Assembly: GCF_007341385.1 (NCBI RefSeq)
Contig: NZ_VJYD01000009.1
Coordinates: 62,001-126,000, forward strand
Source: Flavobacterium daemonense
Lineage (GTDB): Bacteria; Bacteroidota; Bacteroidia; Flavobacteriales; Flavobacteriaceae
DNA: 64,000 nt
Reading direction: 5' to 3'
The notes below the pieces were generated by a model that worked only from the letters and a program-made list of their open reading frames with translations, did not search any database and was not told the origin of the DNA. Positions 8,482 through 18,030 of the stretch are shown here, piece after piece; position 1 is the first letter of the stretch; each line of letters starts with the position of its first letter. The position numbers were made by a program, and so were the translations under genes.

Positions 8482-11400
8482 TTATAAACTTACATTTATT
8501 CCCATTGAGATCACTTTAGAACGTGGAGTACCATTTACATCTACTCCAGACGTTTCCATTTCAGGGTTAATACCTTTATAGTCTGAAATCAACCAGATAT
8601 TTTGTGCTTGAACAAAAAGTCTAAAGTTATCAACTCCAATTTTATCCATTACCGATTTTGACAATGTATAACCGAAACTAATGTTATCAAGTGAGATAAA
8701 ATCACCTTTTTCAACAAAACGAGAAGTTGCTGCACTCGTCAAGTTTGTACCTGTGTTTGAACTACCATATAATTTTGGTGTCCATCCATCACCAGGATTA
8801 TCAATACTTTGCCATCTTCCTAAAATTTCTGTTCCATTGTTGTTAAAGTTTGTATTCAACAACTCTCTTCTTGTAGCATTGAAAATTTTATTACCACCAC
8901 TGAATCTAAACATGAAACCTAAATCAAGATTTTTGTATTTCATGCTTGAAGTAAATGATCCAAAATAAGTTGGCAATGTATTTCCTAAAATTACTTTGTC
9001 AGCATTACTCAATGTCGTAGCAGCACCAACAGCAGTAGGATTGTTTGGATCAAAGATTGTTAAACCAGTACCCGGCAACATACCTTGCGCCAAAGTTCCA
9101 TCAGCTTTATAGTAAACTGGGTTACCATTTGCTTTGTTAACTCCCCAATATTTATAACCGTATAATGAATTGATTGATTCACCTTGTCTAATAATAATAT
9201 TAGGAGCAATATTTGTATCTGTTGAAGAACCACCAATGATATCTTGTCCAGCAACTAAACCAGTAACTACGTTTTTAGTCAATGTTAGGTTAGCTCCAAC
9301 ATCCCATGTAAAGTTACCATTATTAATAGCTTTGAAGTTAGCTGCAAACTCATATCCTTGGTTATACATAGAACCAATGTTAGAGTTAACAAAACCACCA
9401 TTAGCTCCAGGAATACCCATAGAAGGATCAACTGGCGCTTGCAATACAATACCATCAATATTATTTCTGTAATAATCAAATTGTAAAGTCAAACGATTAT
9501 CAAGAAAACCTAAATCAACACCAAAGTCAGTTTTGAAACTAGTTTCCCATTGTAACAAGTTGTTACCATACTGAGAATATCCAATACCATTAGCACCACC
9601 ATTAGGAGAACCTACAGTAAGACCTTTAGAAGGATAAGCTGTCCCACCTAATACGTCAACGTTTCCAACCTCAGAGTAAGAACCTCTTACTTTTAAATCA
9701 GAAACCACTTTACTAATTCCTTCCATGAAGTTTTCTTTAGAAACTGTCCAACCAGCAGAAACTCCAGGGAAGTTGTGCCATCTAACATCTTTCTCATATT
9801 GAGAAATTCCGTCACGTCTAAGAGATCCTTGAATAAAGTATTTTTCTTTATAGTTATAAGTAGCACGTCCTAAATAAGAGATAATCCCTTTTTCAGTAAC
9901 ACCTCCACCAGTATCTTTTGTGTTAAAAGTATTGGTTACTAAGTTTTTACTAAAGAAATCACTTAACATATCGCTTCCTTGGCCCCAGAAATTTTGGTTT
10001 CTAGATTTTTGATATTCAGCAACACCTGTTAATCCAACGTTATGATCTTCAGCAAAAGTATGCTTATAGTTTAAGATATTTTGCCAGTTCCATCTCATAA
10101 GATTTGTGTTGTCTTGATACAAACTTCCATTTGAAGTACGTCCATCACCATGTACTGGATTCCAGTATTGAAGACCATCAGTACTAGCATTATCAGCACT
10201 TACTTGTAATTTATAACTTAAATCAGAAGTAATTTTTGCATTAGCAAAAGTACTGAATATAATTCTTGTCGTTTTTGACTGATATTTATTATGATCAAGA
10301 ACATAGATAATATTTGTAATATTATCCCCAGCTTCAACATTGTTATCCCATTTACCAACTGTTGCGTTGTTTGGAGAAAGGTTGTAACCAGTTGGATCAG
10401 CAGCATCATAAATTGGTGTATTTGGCAATTGTCTGATAGTATTAAAAATATTTCCTGACAATGCACTTGCACTACTGTTTAATCCATTGATTTCAGTTCT
10501 ACTTAGGTTTAAATTCGTACCAATACTTAACCATTTGTTGATTTCTTGATCGATGTTAGCTCTAACAGTATACTTTTTTTGGTCATTAGATAAGTTGATA
10601 CCATCTAAATCTTGGTAACCCAAAGATAAGTAATATTTAGTTTTATCTGAACCTCCGCTGAAGTTAAGATTATGTGTCATTTGAGGAGCATTTCTCAAAA
10701 CTGCTGATTGCCAGTCAGTATTGTATGTATTTCCAACTGCCCATATACCTAACTTAGCATTTGCACTTTTCTCATTTGAAATTGTAATGAAATCAGGAGT
10801 TTGTAACAAATCATATTTTTTTGCAGCACTAGCAACACCAAGTACGCTTGAATAGCTAACTTTTAAAGTACCTTTTTTACCACTTTTTGTTGTAATCAAG
10901 ATTACACCATTTGCAGCTCTAGATCCATAAATAGCTGTCGCAGCTCCATCTTTTAATACATCAAAAGACTCAATATCTTCTGGATTGATGTCAGCTAAAC
11001 CATTTGTAGGCGAAGCACCTCCAATGTCTCCAGAAAAAATAGGCATACCATCTACAACGATTAATGGCTCAGTAAGACCAGAAATTGTAGAAATACCTCT
11101 AATTCTAATTTTTGGTGCAGCACCAATAAGACCTGTGTTAGTTAAAACCTGAACTCCAGTTGCTCTACCTGCTAAAACACCTTCGAAAGATGGAGTTACC
11201 AAGTTAGAGATGTCTTTTCCAGCAATTTTAGAAATAGAACCTGTAACTTCTTTTCTTTTCTGAACACCGTAACCTACTACTACTACTTCATTCATTAATT
11301 GTGCCTCAGACTCCATCTCCACATTGATCGTGTTTGAATTTCCAACAGTCACAGTTTTGTTATTCATACCTACATATGAAAAAACTAAAACGTCTCCTGT

Positions 11401-11595
11401 TTTCGCTTTCACAGAATAACTTCCGTCAAAATCTGTCTGAGTATTAACCTTTGTTCCTTTAACAAGAACATTTACTCCTGGAATAACACCTGTTTTATCA
11501 GATACCTTTCCAGTAACAGTTCTCTCTTGAGCGAAAGAAAACTGCATAGATAACGCTACAAGGAGCGTAAAAATCCATTTAAATTTTAATTTCAT
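8482..11595 (-). CDS. SusC/RagA family TonB-linked outer-membrane protein
   Basis: A 1037-residue TonB-dependent transporter. It starts with a signal peptide (MKLKFKWIFTLLVALSMQFSFAQ), then a carboxypeptidase-like regulatory domain at about 25-95 containing VSDKTGVIPGVNVLVKGT and FDGSYSVKAKTGD. The SusC signature follows: EVVVVGYGVQKRKEVTGSIS, then the plug with GILITTKSG-like sequence (VILITTKSGKKG). The long C-terminal part is the barrel, ending GINVSL. With the downstream SusD lipoprotein it forms a lidded uptake complex energised by TonB-ExbBD. The pair lacks adjacent sigma/anti-sigma or hybrid two-component genes, so its regulation is not visible here. Confidence 0.96.
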   Translation of the reverse strand: MKLKFKWIFTLLVALSMQFSFAQERTVTGKVSDKTGVIPGVNVLVKGTKVNTQTDFDGSYSVKAKTGDVLVFSYVGMNNKTVTVGNSNTINVEMESEAQLMNEVVVVGYGVQKRKEVTGSISKIAGKDISNLVTPSFEGVLAGRATGVQVLTNTGLIGAAPKIRIRGISTISGLTEPLIVVDGMPIFSGDIGGASPTNGLADINPEDIESFDVLKDGAATAIYGSRAANGVILITTKSGKKGTLKVSYSSVLGVASAAKKYDLLQTPDFITISNEKSANAKLGIWAVGNTYNTDWQSAVLRNAPQMTHNLNFSGGSDKTKYYLSLGYQDLDGINLSNDQKKYTVRANIDQEINKWLSIGTNLNLSRTEINGLNSSASALSGNIFNTIRQLPNTPIYDAADPTGYNLSPNNATVGKWDNNVEAGDNITNIIYVLDHNKYQSKTTRIIFSTFANAKITSDLSYKLQVSADNASTDGLQYWNPVHGDGRTSNGSLYQDNTNLMRWNWQNILNYKHTFAEDHNVGLTGVAEYQKSRNQNFWGQGSDMLSDFFSKNLVTNTFNTKDTGGGVTEKGIISYLGRATYNYKEKYFIQGSLRRDGISQYEKDVRWHNFPGVSAGWTVSKENFMEGISKVVSDLKVRGSYSEVGNVDVLGGTAYPSKGLTVGSPNGGANGIGYSQYGNNLLQWETSFKTDFGVDLGFLDNRLTLQFDYYRNNIDGIVLQAPVDPSMGIPGANGGFVNSNIGSMYNQGYEFAANFKAINNGNFTWDVGANLTLTKNVVTGLVAGQDIIGGSSTDTNIAPNIIIRQGESINSLYGYKYWGVNKANGNPVYYKADGTLAQGMLPGTGLTIFDPNNPTAVGAATTLSNADKVILGNTLPTYFGSFTSSMKYKNLDLGFMFRFSGGNKIFNATRRELLNTNFNNNGTEILGRWQSIDNPGDGWTPKLYGSSNTGTNLTSAATSRFVEKGDFISLDNISFGYTLSKSVMDKIGVDNFRLFVQAQNIWLISDYKGINPEMETSGVDVNGTPRSKVISMGINVSL

Positions 11596-12153
11596 TTTAA
11601 TTTATTTTGAATTAGTATGCGACAAACATCTTAATTATTTCTTAAAATAACAAACTATTTGAATTTAAATTTCCTTAAGATTATTAACAAAAGCTTAATA
11701 CTTTCTTGCAAAATGTAACTATTATCGACTTTATATATTATTTTTCTTTCAAAACAAAACTAATTCACACACTTTTAAATGCTAAAAATTTAATAAATTT
11801 TAACATTTAGGAAAATCAAATCATAAAACTCATAAAAAACAGTAATTTCTTTTATTAAGTTCTTTAATTTGACATGTTTTTTTGAAGTTTTGACAAAAAC
11901 AAGGCTCAAATAACACAAAACATCATTTTTTTTAAAGCTTTTTGAATATTTAACTTTAAAAAACTCAAAAAAAAATTACTTAGCAACCAAAATTATTAGG
12001 ATAAAGTGTAAAAAATATGGAAAATCGCCATTGAAAAATGTCAGCAAATCATAAAATTTACTAACGCCATTAAACCTTTACACTTAAATTTAGTCGTCAT
12101 TTTATCTATTTGCTGAATTTTTTATAATCTTTGCTATCCAAAAAAGTATAAAA
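11596..12153. other. Long AT-rich intergenic region upstream of susC and rnhB
   Basis: This gap lies between the divergent susC and rnhB genes and is very AT-rich. On the minus strand TAGTTTTG (11755-11762) matches TAnnTTTG and could be the susC -7 element, leaving a leader of about 160 bases. Next to rnhB there is TATAATCTTTGC at about 12122-12133, a near match with one extra base. I saw no credible gene, RNA gene or strong hairpin in the rest. Confidence 0.4.
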
Positions 12154-12813
12154 ATGCTCGAAAAAAATTTCTCAGGATTTATTTTAGAAACCGGCACAGA
12201 TGAAGCAGGACGAGGTTGCCTTGCTGGCCCTGTAACGGCCGCGGCAATAATTTTGCCTCAACATTTTGAAAATCAAATTTTAAACGACAGTAAACAATTG
12301 TCTGAAAAGACTAGAGCGCTTTTAAAACCAATTATAGAAGAGCACGCTGTCTGTTTTGCTGTGACACATTTGTTTCCTGATGAAATTGACGAAATAAACA
12401 TTTTGAATGCTTCCATGAAAGGAATGCAAGAATGTATTTTAAAATTAAAACATGTTCCCGAATATATTATTGTAGATGGCAATCGATCTCTGAATGCGAA
12501 ACTCGGACTTAAAAATTCTTTTGGGAAACAATTTTCATCAACCGAAATAGAATTGCTGAAATCTATACCCAACAAAAGCATTATTAAAGGTGATGCTAAA
12601 TATTTAAGTATTGCCGCTGCTTCGGTTTTGGCAAAAACTTACCGTGACGAATATATGGATCAAATTCATGAAGAATTCCCAATGTATAATTGGAAACAAA
12701 ACAAAGGCTACCCAACTAAAGAGCATCGGGAAGCAATTAAAAAATATGGAACTACAAAATACCATCGAATGAGTTTTAGGCTTTTGCCTGAGCAACTCAG
12801 TCTAGAGTTTTAA
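12154..12813 (+). CDS. rnhB: Ribonuclease HII
   Basis: A 219-residue ribonuclease HII, which cuts the RNA strand of RNA-DNA hybrids and removes single ribonucleotides from DNA in the cytoplasm. Catalytic acidic residues are visible: D16 and E17 in GTDEAGRG, D108 in [10 protein letters not shown], and D165 in [11 protein letters not shown]. The [17 protein letters not shown] motif is also typical. Length matches the family. It is a single gene ending in a terminator shared with the convergent NTF2-like gene. Confidence 0.97.
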   Translation: MLEKNFSGFILETGTDEAGRGCLAGPVTAAAIILPQHFENQILNDSKQLSEKTRALLKPIIEEHAVCFAVTHLFPDEIDEINILNASMKGMQECILKLKHVPEYIIVDGNRSLNAKLGLKNSFGKQFSSTEIELLKSIPNKSIIKGDAKYLSIAAASVLAKTYRDEYMDQIHEEFPMYNWKQNKGYPTKEHREAIKKYGTTKYHRMSFRLLPEQLSLEF

Positions 12814-12814
12814 T

Positions 12815-12850
12815 AAAAAAAGCGACTTAATATATTTAGGTCGCTTTTTT
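12815..12850. terminator. Bidirectional terminator after rnhB
   Basis: A-run, AGCGAC (12821-12826), a 13-base loop, GTCGCT (12840-12845) and a T-run. The symmetry serves both rnhB on plus and the NTF2-like gene on minus. Confidence 0.85.
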
Positions 12851-12862
12851 ATAAACTATTTT

Positions 12863-13714
12863 TTATTTCTTGCTTTTTAAAAATTCAACAAATTGTTTTG
12901 TGTCATAATAAAAAGGTCGGATTGCTGTAATTTTTCCATTTTTCAAATCAAAATGTTCTGAAATTGGCATCGAAAGCGTTTTGCCGGATTTTTTTGATTT
13001 GCAATTTATGGTAAAATAAATAATCACTTCGTTTTTTGTGGCATCGCTAAAATAAACAGGCTCCTTTTCTATCTGCAATTCAAAAAACTCAGCAGATTTT
13101 GCAAACATGGTAGTCCATTCCTGAAAACCAACATAAGTTCCTCCATATGGCAATCCTGTTGCTTGCGTATAAACAGCCCCATCTTCAATTAAAGTTGCCA
13201 TTGTGTCAAAATCTCTGGTTTTAAAAAGACATTCATAATATTTTGCAACAACTTTAAAGTTATCCGCTTCAAGGTTTTTCAAAAGATCTTCTTCAGTCAA
13301 AGTCACGCCTGTATCCCAAAAACTAATAATTTTGCTCACTTGGCCTTTACCATTTAATCTGGCGAAATCTCGGCCACCCATTACAAGTTTATTTTTAGAA
13401 TCGGCAATTTTCCATTCCCACGTAATATAATTGTCTTTAACGACTTTTGCCCCAGAAGTTAAAACTGCGTCAGGATTTTTTTTATAAAATTCAGCGATCA
13501 GACTATTCAATGCTGCGATACCTTTTATAGATGCCGAAGGATCTTCAAAAGTACTGTCATCCAGCCAGATCGTTTTAATCAATTTTAATCGCGCATCACT
13601 ATTTTTTTCTTGCCAAGCTTTTTCGTAAATCGTAACGGGGTATAATTTATCTTTCTTTTGAGCAAAAAGACCATTAAGCATGAAAAGGAAACAAAGTAAG
13701 TAGAGTTTTCTCAT
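12863..13714 (-). CDS. Secreted protein with two NTF2/SnoaL-like domains
   Basis: A 283-residue protein with a signal peptide (MRKLYLLCFLFMLNGLFAQ) and two consecutive halves that look like NTF2/SnoaL-type folds. The first (about 28-145) contains IWLDDSTFEDPSASIKGI and ends in a strand with ISFWDTG. The second (about 155-283) has a parallel layout with TLIEDGAVYTQ, GFQEWTTMF and ISEHFDLKNGKITAIRPFYYD. NTF2-like proteins are often binding or small-molecule enzymes, but no function can be assigned here. It is a single-gene unit facing rnhB. Confidence 0.65.
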   Translation of the reverse strand: MRKLYLLCFLFMLNGLFAQKKDKLYPVTIYEKAWQEKNSDARLKLIKTIWLDDSTFEDPSASIKGIAALNSLIAEFYKKNPDAVLTSGAKVVKDNYITWEWKIADSKNKLVMGGRDFARLNGKGQVSKIISFWDTGVTLTEEDLLKNLEADNFKVVAKYYECLFKTRDFDTMATLIEDGAVYTQATGLPYGGTYVGFQEWTTMFAKSAEFFELQIEKEPVYFSDATKNEVIIYFTINCKSKKSGKTLSMPISEHFDLKNGKITAIRPFYYDTKQFVEFLKSKK

Positions 13715-13872
13715 AAATTATTTAGGTTAGATTAATTGCAACATAAACTATAAACCCAAATTTAGCATAAATACAGCAGAAAATTACATTATTGTCCTAA
13801 ATATAAATGCTGAAGAAAACAACCTTAAAATTGTTGCTTTCTTCAGCATTCTGAATTTTTCAATAAGTCTTT

Positions 13873-14571
13873 CTAAACAAATTCTGCTTCAAACAATTCT
13901 TTTACATGTTTTAGAATTTTCGTTTTTACTTCTTCTTCATCTACTTTTTCTACTCCAAGTTCGACATTTAAAGATGTAACACCTTTACCGCGAATTCCAC
14001 ACGGAATAATATTATCAAAATAGCCTAAATCGACGTTTACATTCAAAGCAAAACCGTGCATGGTTACCCAGCGTGAAGCACGAACACCCATCGCACAAAT
14101 TTTTCGTGCAAACGGAGTGCCGACACCAAGCCAAACTCCTGTTTCTCCCTCACTTCTGCCCGATTGTAATCCATATTCTGCCAATGTCAAAATGATGGCT
14201 TCCTCAAGAAAACGTAAATACTTATGAATATCGGTAAAGAAATTTTCTAAATCAAGAATTGGATACCCAACAATTTGTCCGGGTCCGTGATACGTAATAT
14301 CACCGCCTCGATTTATTTTATAAAATGTAGCGCCTTTGGCTTCGAGCTGTTTTTCGTTTAATAATAAATTTTCGAGATCGCCACTTTTTCCTAACGTGTA
14401 AACATGTGGATGCTCAACAAACAATAAATAATTAGGAGTTGGCAAGTCTAGTTCTTCTCTTCGGTTTTTGATTTTTAAATCGACTATATCTTTAAATAGT
14501 TCTTCCTGATATTCCCAAATCGATTTATAATCTCTGTTTCCCAGATCCTGAAGTTGAATTTTTTTATTCAT
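13873..14571 (-). CDS. lipB: Octanoyltransferase LipB
   Basis: A 232-residue lipoyl(octanoyl) transferase that moves octanoate from acyl carrier protein to lipoyl domains of 2-oxoacid dehydrogenases and the glycine cleavage H protein. The signature RGGDITYHGPGQIVGYP is at 88-104. The catalytic cysteine is C191 in IIPCGIRGKGVTS and the conserved lysine is K157 in FARKICAMGVR. It starts 5 bases after the stop of the upstream lipoprotein gene on the same strand, which suggests one transcript. No lipA lies in the window. Confidence 0.96.
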   Translation of the reverse strand: MNKKIQLQDLGNRDYKSIWEYQEELFKDIVDLKIKNRREELDLPTPNYLLFVEHPHVYTLGKSGDLENLLLNEKQLEAKGATFYKINRGGDITYHGPGQIVGYPILDLENFFTDIHKYLRFLEEAIILTLAEYGLQSGRSEGETGVWLGVGTPFARKICAMGVRASRWVTMHGFALNVNVDLGYFDNIIPCGIRGKGVTSLNVELGVEKVDEEEVKTKILKHVKELFEAEFV

Positions 14572-14576
14572 TTTAA

Positions 14577-15335
14577 TTATTTTTCAAACTCAACATCAAA
14601 GTTAAGTTTGTCCGGATTCTCCATATAATCCGTAAAAGAGTATTGAATTGTAACTGATTTTCGGTCCTCACTGAACAAAGCATTCGGATTCGAGACCTTT
14701 TTTATTTTCTTCGGAAAATGATATTTGATGATATAATTTGATGAAGCAAACATCATTTTAGACATATCTGCTGCCGAATCTTTTTTTATTTCTGCCAGTT
14801 TTTGCTGGTCAATTGTTGCTTTTCGGGTAAATTTCTTTCCGTCGTAAGTATAGCTTAATTTGCTGTTGTTATTTCCAAAGCCATTTCCTAATGGACTAAC
14901 TGGAGCTGATGCACCTTCTAATTTTTGAAGCGCACTTGCCGTTTGTAAAACATCCTGCAGTTCGTTTACGTTTTTAAAATCAGTAGCAAAAGTCATTAAA
15001 AATTGTTTTTTCTCAGCACTCATTTTAGTCGTAACAACAAAGTTTTCGAGCTTTTTAAGTTCTTTTTGTGTTTCTGGAGAAAGCTTGGCAATGCTGTCTT
15101 TTTTCTCTTCAAATAATTGCTTGAAAGTAAAAGTAGAATCGATATCTTTTTTTGCATCCGCTCCCATTTGATTGCCAATTTGGTCACCAGCCATTTCCAT
15201 CAAAGCCGAACCATCCATATCAACAGAGAATTTTCCGCTTCCGTTATCATTAATTGTAATATTTTCAGTGAAAGTACAGCTTGTTAATGTCGCTATTAAA
15301 AAAGAAAAACTCAAAAGTTTATATAATTTTACCAT
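14577..15335 (-). CDS. Lipoprotein of unknown function
   Basis: A 252-residue lipoprotein with a signal peptide ending LIATLTSC (lipidated C20). The mature part starts with beta-type sequence (ENITINDNGSGKFSVDMDGS), has charged helical sequence in the middle, and ends with a strand-rich part (VTIQYSFTDYMENPDKLNFD). I do not recognise a named family. It is probably exported to the periplasmic face of a membrane. It lies 5 bases upstream of lipB and is probably co-transcribed; a functional link to lipoylation is not evident. Confidence 0.75.
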   Translation of the reverse strand: MVKLYKLLSFSFLIATLTSCTFTENITINDNGSGKFSVDMDGSALMEMAGDQIGNQMGADAKKDIDSTFTFKQLFEEKKDSIAKLSPETQKELKKLENFVVTTKMSAEKKQFLMTFATDFKNVNELQDVLQTASALQKLEGASAPVSPLGNGFGNNNSKLSYTYDGKKFTRKATIDQQKLAEIKKDSAADMSKMMFASSNYIIKYHFPKKIKKVSNPNALFSEDRKSVTIQYSFTDYMENPDKLNFDVEFEK

Positions 15336-15540
15336 AATCTAATTTTTTATCAAAGATACGAAGTCTATTTTGTTTTTTGAAGATTCTAAGATACTATCCC
15401 GAGGTTTCGGGACTGAGTTGCTAAGATACTAAGTCTCTGAAATATTTTCTTATATATTTTTTTTATTGCCAAAATATTGTCATTCCTCGTTCCTGGGAAT
15501 GACAAGAATACATTAAAACTTTGATGCACTCCAACTCAAG

Positions 15541-15660
15541 CGTCTTTTGAAAACAAAAACGCCTAATCTAGCCCCGATAGAAGCGGTATCCTTTTTATCC
15601 GCCTTTTTTGCGGATAAAAAGATACAAGCGGATAGCGGGACAAAACGTCCTTGAAACCCA
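15541..15660. ncRNA. Structured, RNA-like element (possibly Flavo-1 class)
   Basis: A long hairpin is formed by GTATC-C-TTTTTATCCGC (15586-15602) and GCGGATAAAAAGATAC (15610-15625) with one bulged C. Around it CCCG (15573-15576) can pair with CGGG (15636-15639), leaving a purine-rich internal loop of GATAGAAGCG opposite AAGCGGATAG. This layout resembles a structured element I recall as repeated in Flavobacterium genomes and possibly the Flavo-1 RNA motif, but I could not check this. The strand of transcription is not known. Confidence 0.4.
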
Positions 15661-15718
15661 ATAAATTGCTGCTCCAAAAAATCTAAAATCTGCATTCTAA
15701 AATCTGCATTCTTTTCTT

Positions 15719-15726
15719 TATCTTTG
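15719..15726 (+). promoter_or_regulatory. lysS promoter -7 element
   Basis: TATCTTTG matches the Bacteroidota -7 consensus TAnnTTTG, 24 bases before the lysS start codon. No TTG at the usual spacing is obvious. Confidence 0.5.
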
Positions 15727-15750
15727 CACACTTAAAAAACAGAGCACAAA

Positions 15751-17454
15751 ATGGCATTATCAGAACAAGAAATCATCAGAAGAGAAAAACTTCAAAACTT
15801 ACGCAATCTGGGAATCAATCCTTACCCAGCTAATCTTTTTCCTGTAAATCATACTTCGAAGCAGATAAAGGAAACTTTCGAGGAAGGTAAGAAGGTTATT
15901 GTTGCGGGACGTTTGATGAGTGTTCGTGATCAAGGTAAAGCTTGTTTTGCTGAGTTACAAGACAGCGAAGGACGTATTCAATTATACGTAAATCGCGATG
16001 TTTTATGTGAAGGCGACGATAAAACTTTATACAACCAAGTATTCAAAAAATTAACTGATTTAGGTGATTTTATTGGAATTGAAGGTGAATTATTCACTAC
16101 GCAAGTTGGTGCAAAATGTATTCGTGTAAGTGGTTTTACTTTCTTGAGTAAAACATTGCGTCCGTTGCCTTTGCCAAAAGTTGACGAAGAAGGAAACGTT
16201 CACGATGCTTTCAACGATGCTGAATTGCGTTACAGAATGCGTTATGTAGATTTAACTGTAAATCCGCAGGTTAAAGAAACATTTATTAAGCGTACAAAGT
16301 TGTTCAGCGCGATGCGTGGTTATTTTAACGATGCAGGATATCTTGAAGTTGATACTCCGGTGTTGCAGTCAATTCCTGGTGGTGCTTCGGCAAGACCTTT
16401 TATTACGCATCATAACTCGCTTGATATTCCGCTTTACATGCGTATTGCGAATGAGCTGTACTTAAAAAGATTAATTGTTGGTGGATTTGAAGGTGTCTAT
16501 GAGTTCTCTAGAAACTTCCGTAATGAAGGAATGGACAGAACACATAATCCTGAGTTTACTGCAATGGAAATATATGTAGCTTATAAAGACTACAACTGGA
16601 TGATGGAATTTGCAGAAGGCTTATTAGAGCATTGTGCGATTGCTGTAAATGGAACTAGTGAAGTTACTTTTGGCGAACACAAAATCAACTTTAAAGCGCC
16701 TTACGCACGTGTAACAATGACAGATTCTATCAAACACTTTACTGGTTTTGATATTTCTGGAAAATCTGAGCAAGAATTGTTTGAAGCAGCGCGCGGAATG
16801 GGAATCGAAGTTGACGAAACAATGGGTAAAGGAAAATTGATTGATGAGATTTTTGGAGCAAAATGTGAAGGAAATTATATTCAGCCAACTTTCATTACGG
16901 ATTATCCTAAAGAAATGTCGCCGCTTTGTAAAGAGCACCGCGATAATCCAGATTTAACTGAGCGTTTTGAATTAATGGTTTGTGGTAAAGAAATCGCAAA
17001 TGCTTATTCTGAATTAAATGACCCAATTGACCAAAGAGAGCGCTTTGAAGACCAAATGCGTCTTTCTGAAAAAGGTGATGATGAAGCAAACGGAATTATC
17101 GACGAGGATTTCTTAAGAGCTCTTGAATACGGTATGCCTCCAACTTCTGGAATGGGAATTGGAATGGATCGTTTGATTATGTATTTGACAAACAACGCTT
17201 CTATTCAAGAAGTTTTATTGTTTCCACAAATGCGTCCTGAGAAAAAACAAGCTCAGATCGAATTGACTGAAGAGGAAAAAGTAATTATTACTTTGCTAAA
17301 AGGAAACGAAAATAAAATGGAATTATCGCAACTTAAAGTTACTGCTAATTTAAGCGGTAAAAAATGGGATGCCTCTATGAAAAACTTATCTAAACACGGT
17401 TTGACTAAAGTTGTCGTTGACGGCGAGTTTAAGACTGTGGAATTGGTGGGATAG
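15751..17454 (+). CDS. lysS: Lysine-tRNA ligase with C-terminal extension
   Basis: A 567-residue class II lysyl-tRNA synthetase that charges tRNA-Lys. The N-terminal OB-fold anticodon-binding domain (about 50-150) is followed by the catalytic core with motif 2 (FRNEGMDRTHNPEFT) and motif 3 (GMGIGMDRLIMYLT). The core ends near LFPQMRPE at 490-497. About 70 further residues follow (IELTEEEKVIITLLKGNENK, then SQLKVTANLSGKKWDASMKNL), which look like a small winged-helix domain. Typical bacterial LysRS ends near 505 residues, so this tail is an addition. The gene is alone, with its own promoter and terminator. Confidence 0.97.
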   Translation: MALSEQEIIRREKLQNLRNLGINPYPANLFPVNHTSKQIKETFEEGKKVIVAGRLMSVRDQGKACFAELQDSEGRIQLYVNRDVLCEGDDKTLYNQVFKKLTDLGDFIGIEGELFTTQVGAKCIRVSGFTFLSKTLRPLPLPKVDEEGNVHDAFNDAELRYRMRYVDLTVNPQVKETFIKRTKLFSAMRGYFNDAGYLEVDTPVLQSIPGGASARPFITHHNSLDIPLYMRIANELYLKRLIVGGFEGVYEFSRNFRNEGMDRTHNPEFTAMEIYVAYKDYNWMMEFAEGLLEHCAIAVNGTSEVTFGEHKINFKAPYARVTMTDSIKHFTGFDISGKSEQELFEAARGMGIEVDETMGKGKLIDEIFGAKCEGNYIQPTFITDYPKEMSPLCKEHRDNPDLTERFELMVCGKEIANAYSELNDPIDQRERFEDQMRLSEKGDDEANGIIDEDFLRALEYGMPPTSGMGIGMDRLIMYLTNNASIQEVLLFPQMRPEKKQAQIELTEEEKVIITLLKGNENKMELSQLKVTANLSGKKWDASMKNLSKHGLTKVVVDGEFKTVELVG

Positions 17455-17480
17455 ATTTTGTTTTATTCTATTATAAATAC

Positions 17481-17515
17481 AACCCGATAGGTTTATAACT
17501 TATCGGGTTTTTTAT
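17481..17515 (+). terminator. lysS terminator
   Basis: AACCCGATA (17481-17489) pairs with TATCGGGTT (17501-17509), followed by a T-run, starting 27 bases after the lysS stop. Confidence 0.85.
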
Positions 17516-17554
17516 TAAATTCGTACGAAACAATAAATTTTAATCACCTCAATA

Positions 17555-18028
17555 ATGCCTTATATCATACTGCTTCTAATCATGTCAATGGTTTTTTGTT
17601 ATGAAATTTTCTTCGAAAAAGCCATTGTAACAAAAATTACTTCAAAAAGAAGGCAGAAAATTTTCGAATTATTAAAAAACAAATATGAAGGACTAAAAGA
17701 AAATGATTTAGGTTTCTTTGAATATTCGATAAGCAATAAAACTCTTTTGTTTGAATATATTTTAACAGAAGGCAGAAATAGATTAAATATCCTAAAGGTC
17801 TACTTAGACATTTCAACAATTGAAGAAGATATTAAACAACTCTGCAAAATCCATTTCTATTGTAAAAAAATTGACAATCGAGATTGGGTAGAAATGCCAG
17901 TAGAAGTGTTTTTTGATACATTGAATAATTTAGTAAAAAATTCAAGCAAAACCGTTTCCAATATAATCGCTGAAACCGAAAGTTATATTTCAGAAAAAAG
18001 AGTAGAAAGAGATAAAAATAAACGATAA
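17555..18028 (+). CDS. Hypothetical protein with N-terminal membrane segment
   Basis: A 157-residue protein that I do not recognise. Residues 1-20 (MPYIILLLIMSMVFCYEIFF) form a hydrophobic anchor or signal. The rest is charged, lysine- and glutamate-rich, and mostly helical, ending in a basic tail. The start is chosen because it directly precedes the hydrophobic segment. A 46-codon frame begins two bases after its stop, so the two are probably one transcript. The very high AT content and isolated position between two terminators are compatible with a transferred cassette, but this is weak inference. Confidence 0.6.
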   Translation: MPYIILLLIMSMVFCYEIFFEKAIVTKITSKRRQKIFELLKNKYEGLKENDLGFFEYSISNKTLLFEYILTEGRNRLNILKVYLDISTIEEDIKQLCKIHFYCKKIDNRDWVEMPVEVFFDTLNNLVKNSSKTVSNIIAETESYISEKRVERDKNKR

Positions 18029-18030
18029 CT

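Larger units (their letters stand above)
15336..15750. other. Repeat-rich gap before lysS
   Basis: This gap holds a heptad tract near 15375-15440 (GATTCTA AGATACT, later GTTGCTA AGATACT AAGTCTC). It also has a short inverted repeat around GTCATTCC / GGAATGAC at about 15479-15504, the RNA-like element at 15541-15660, two copies of ATCTGCATTCTAAAATCTGC-type sequence at 15680-15710, and the lysS promoter. A 72-codon open frame on the minus strand here overlaps the repeat and is not considered a gene. Confidence 0.6.

Noticed and set aside
15513-15731. A 72-codon open frame on the minus strand upstream of lysS
   Set aside because: It lies wholly over the structured repeat element, its composition follows the hairpin and it has no plausible start context or domain.
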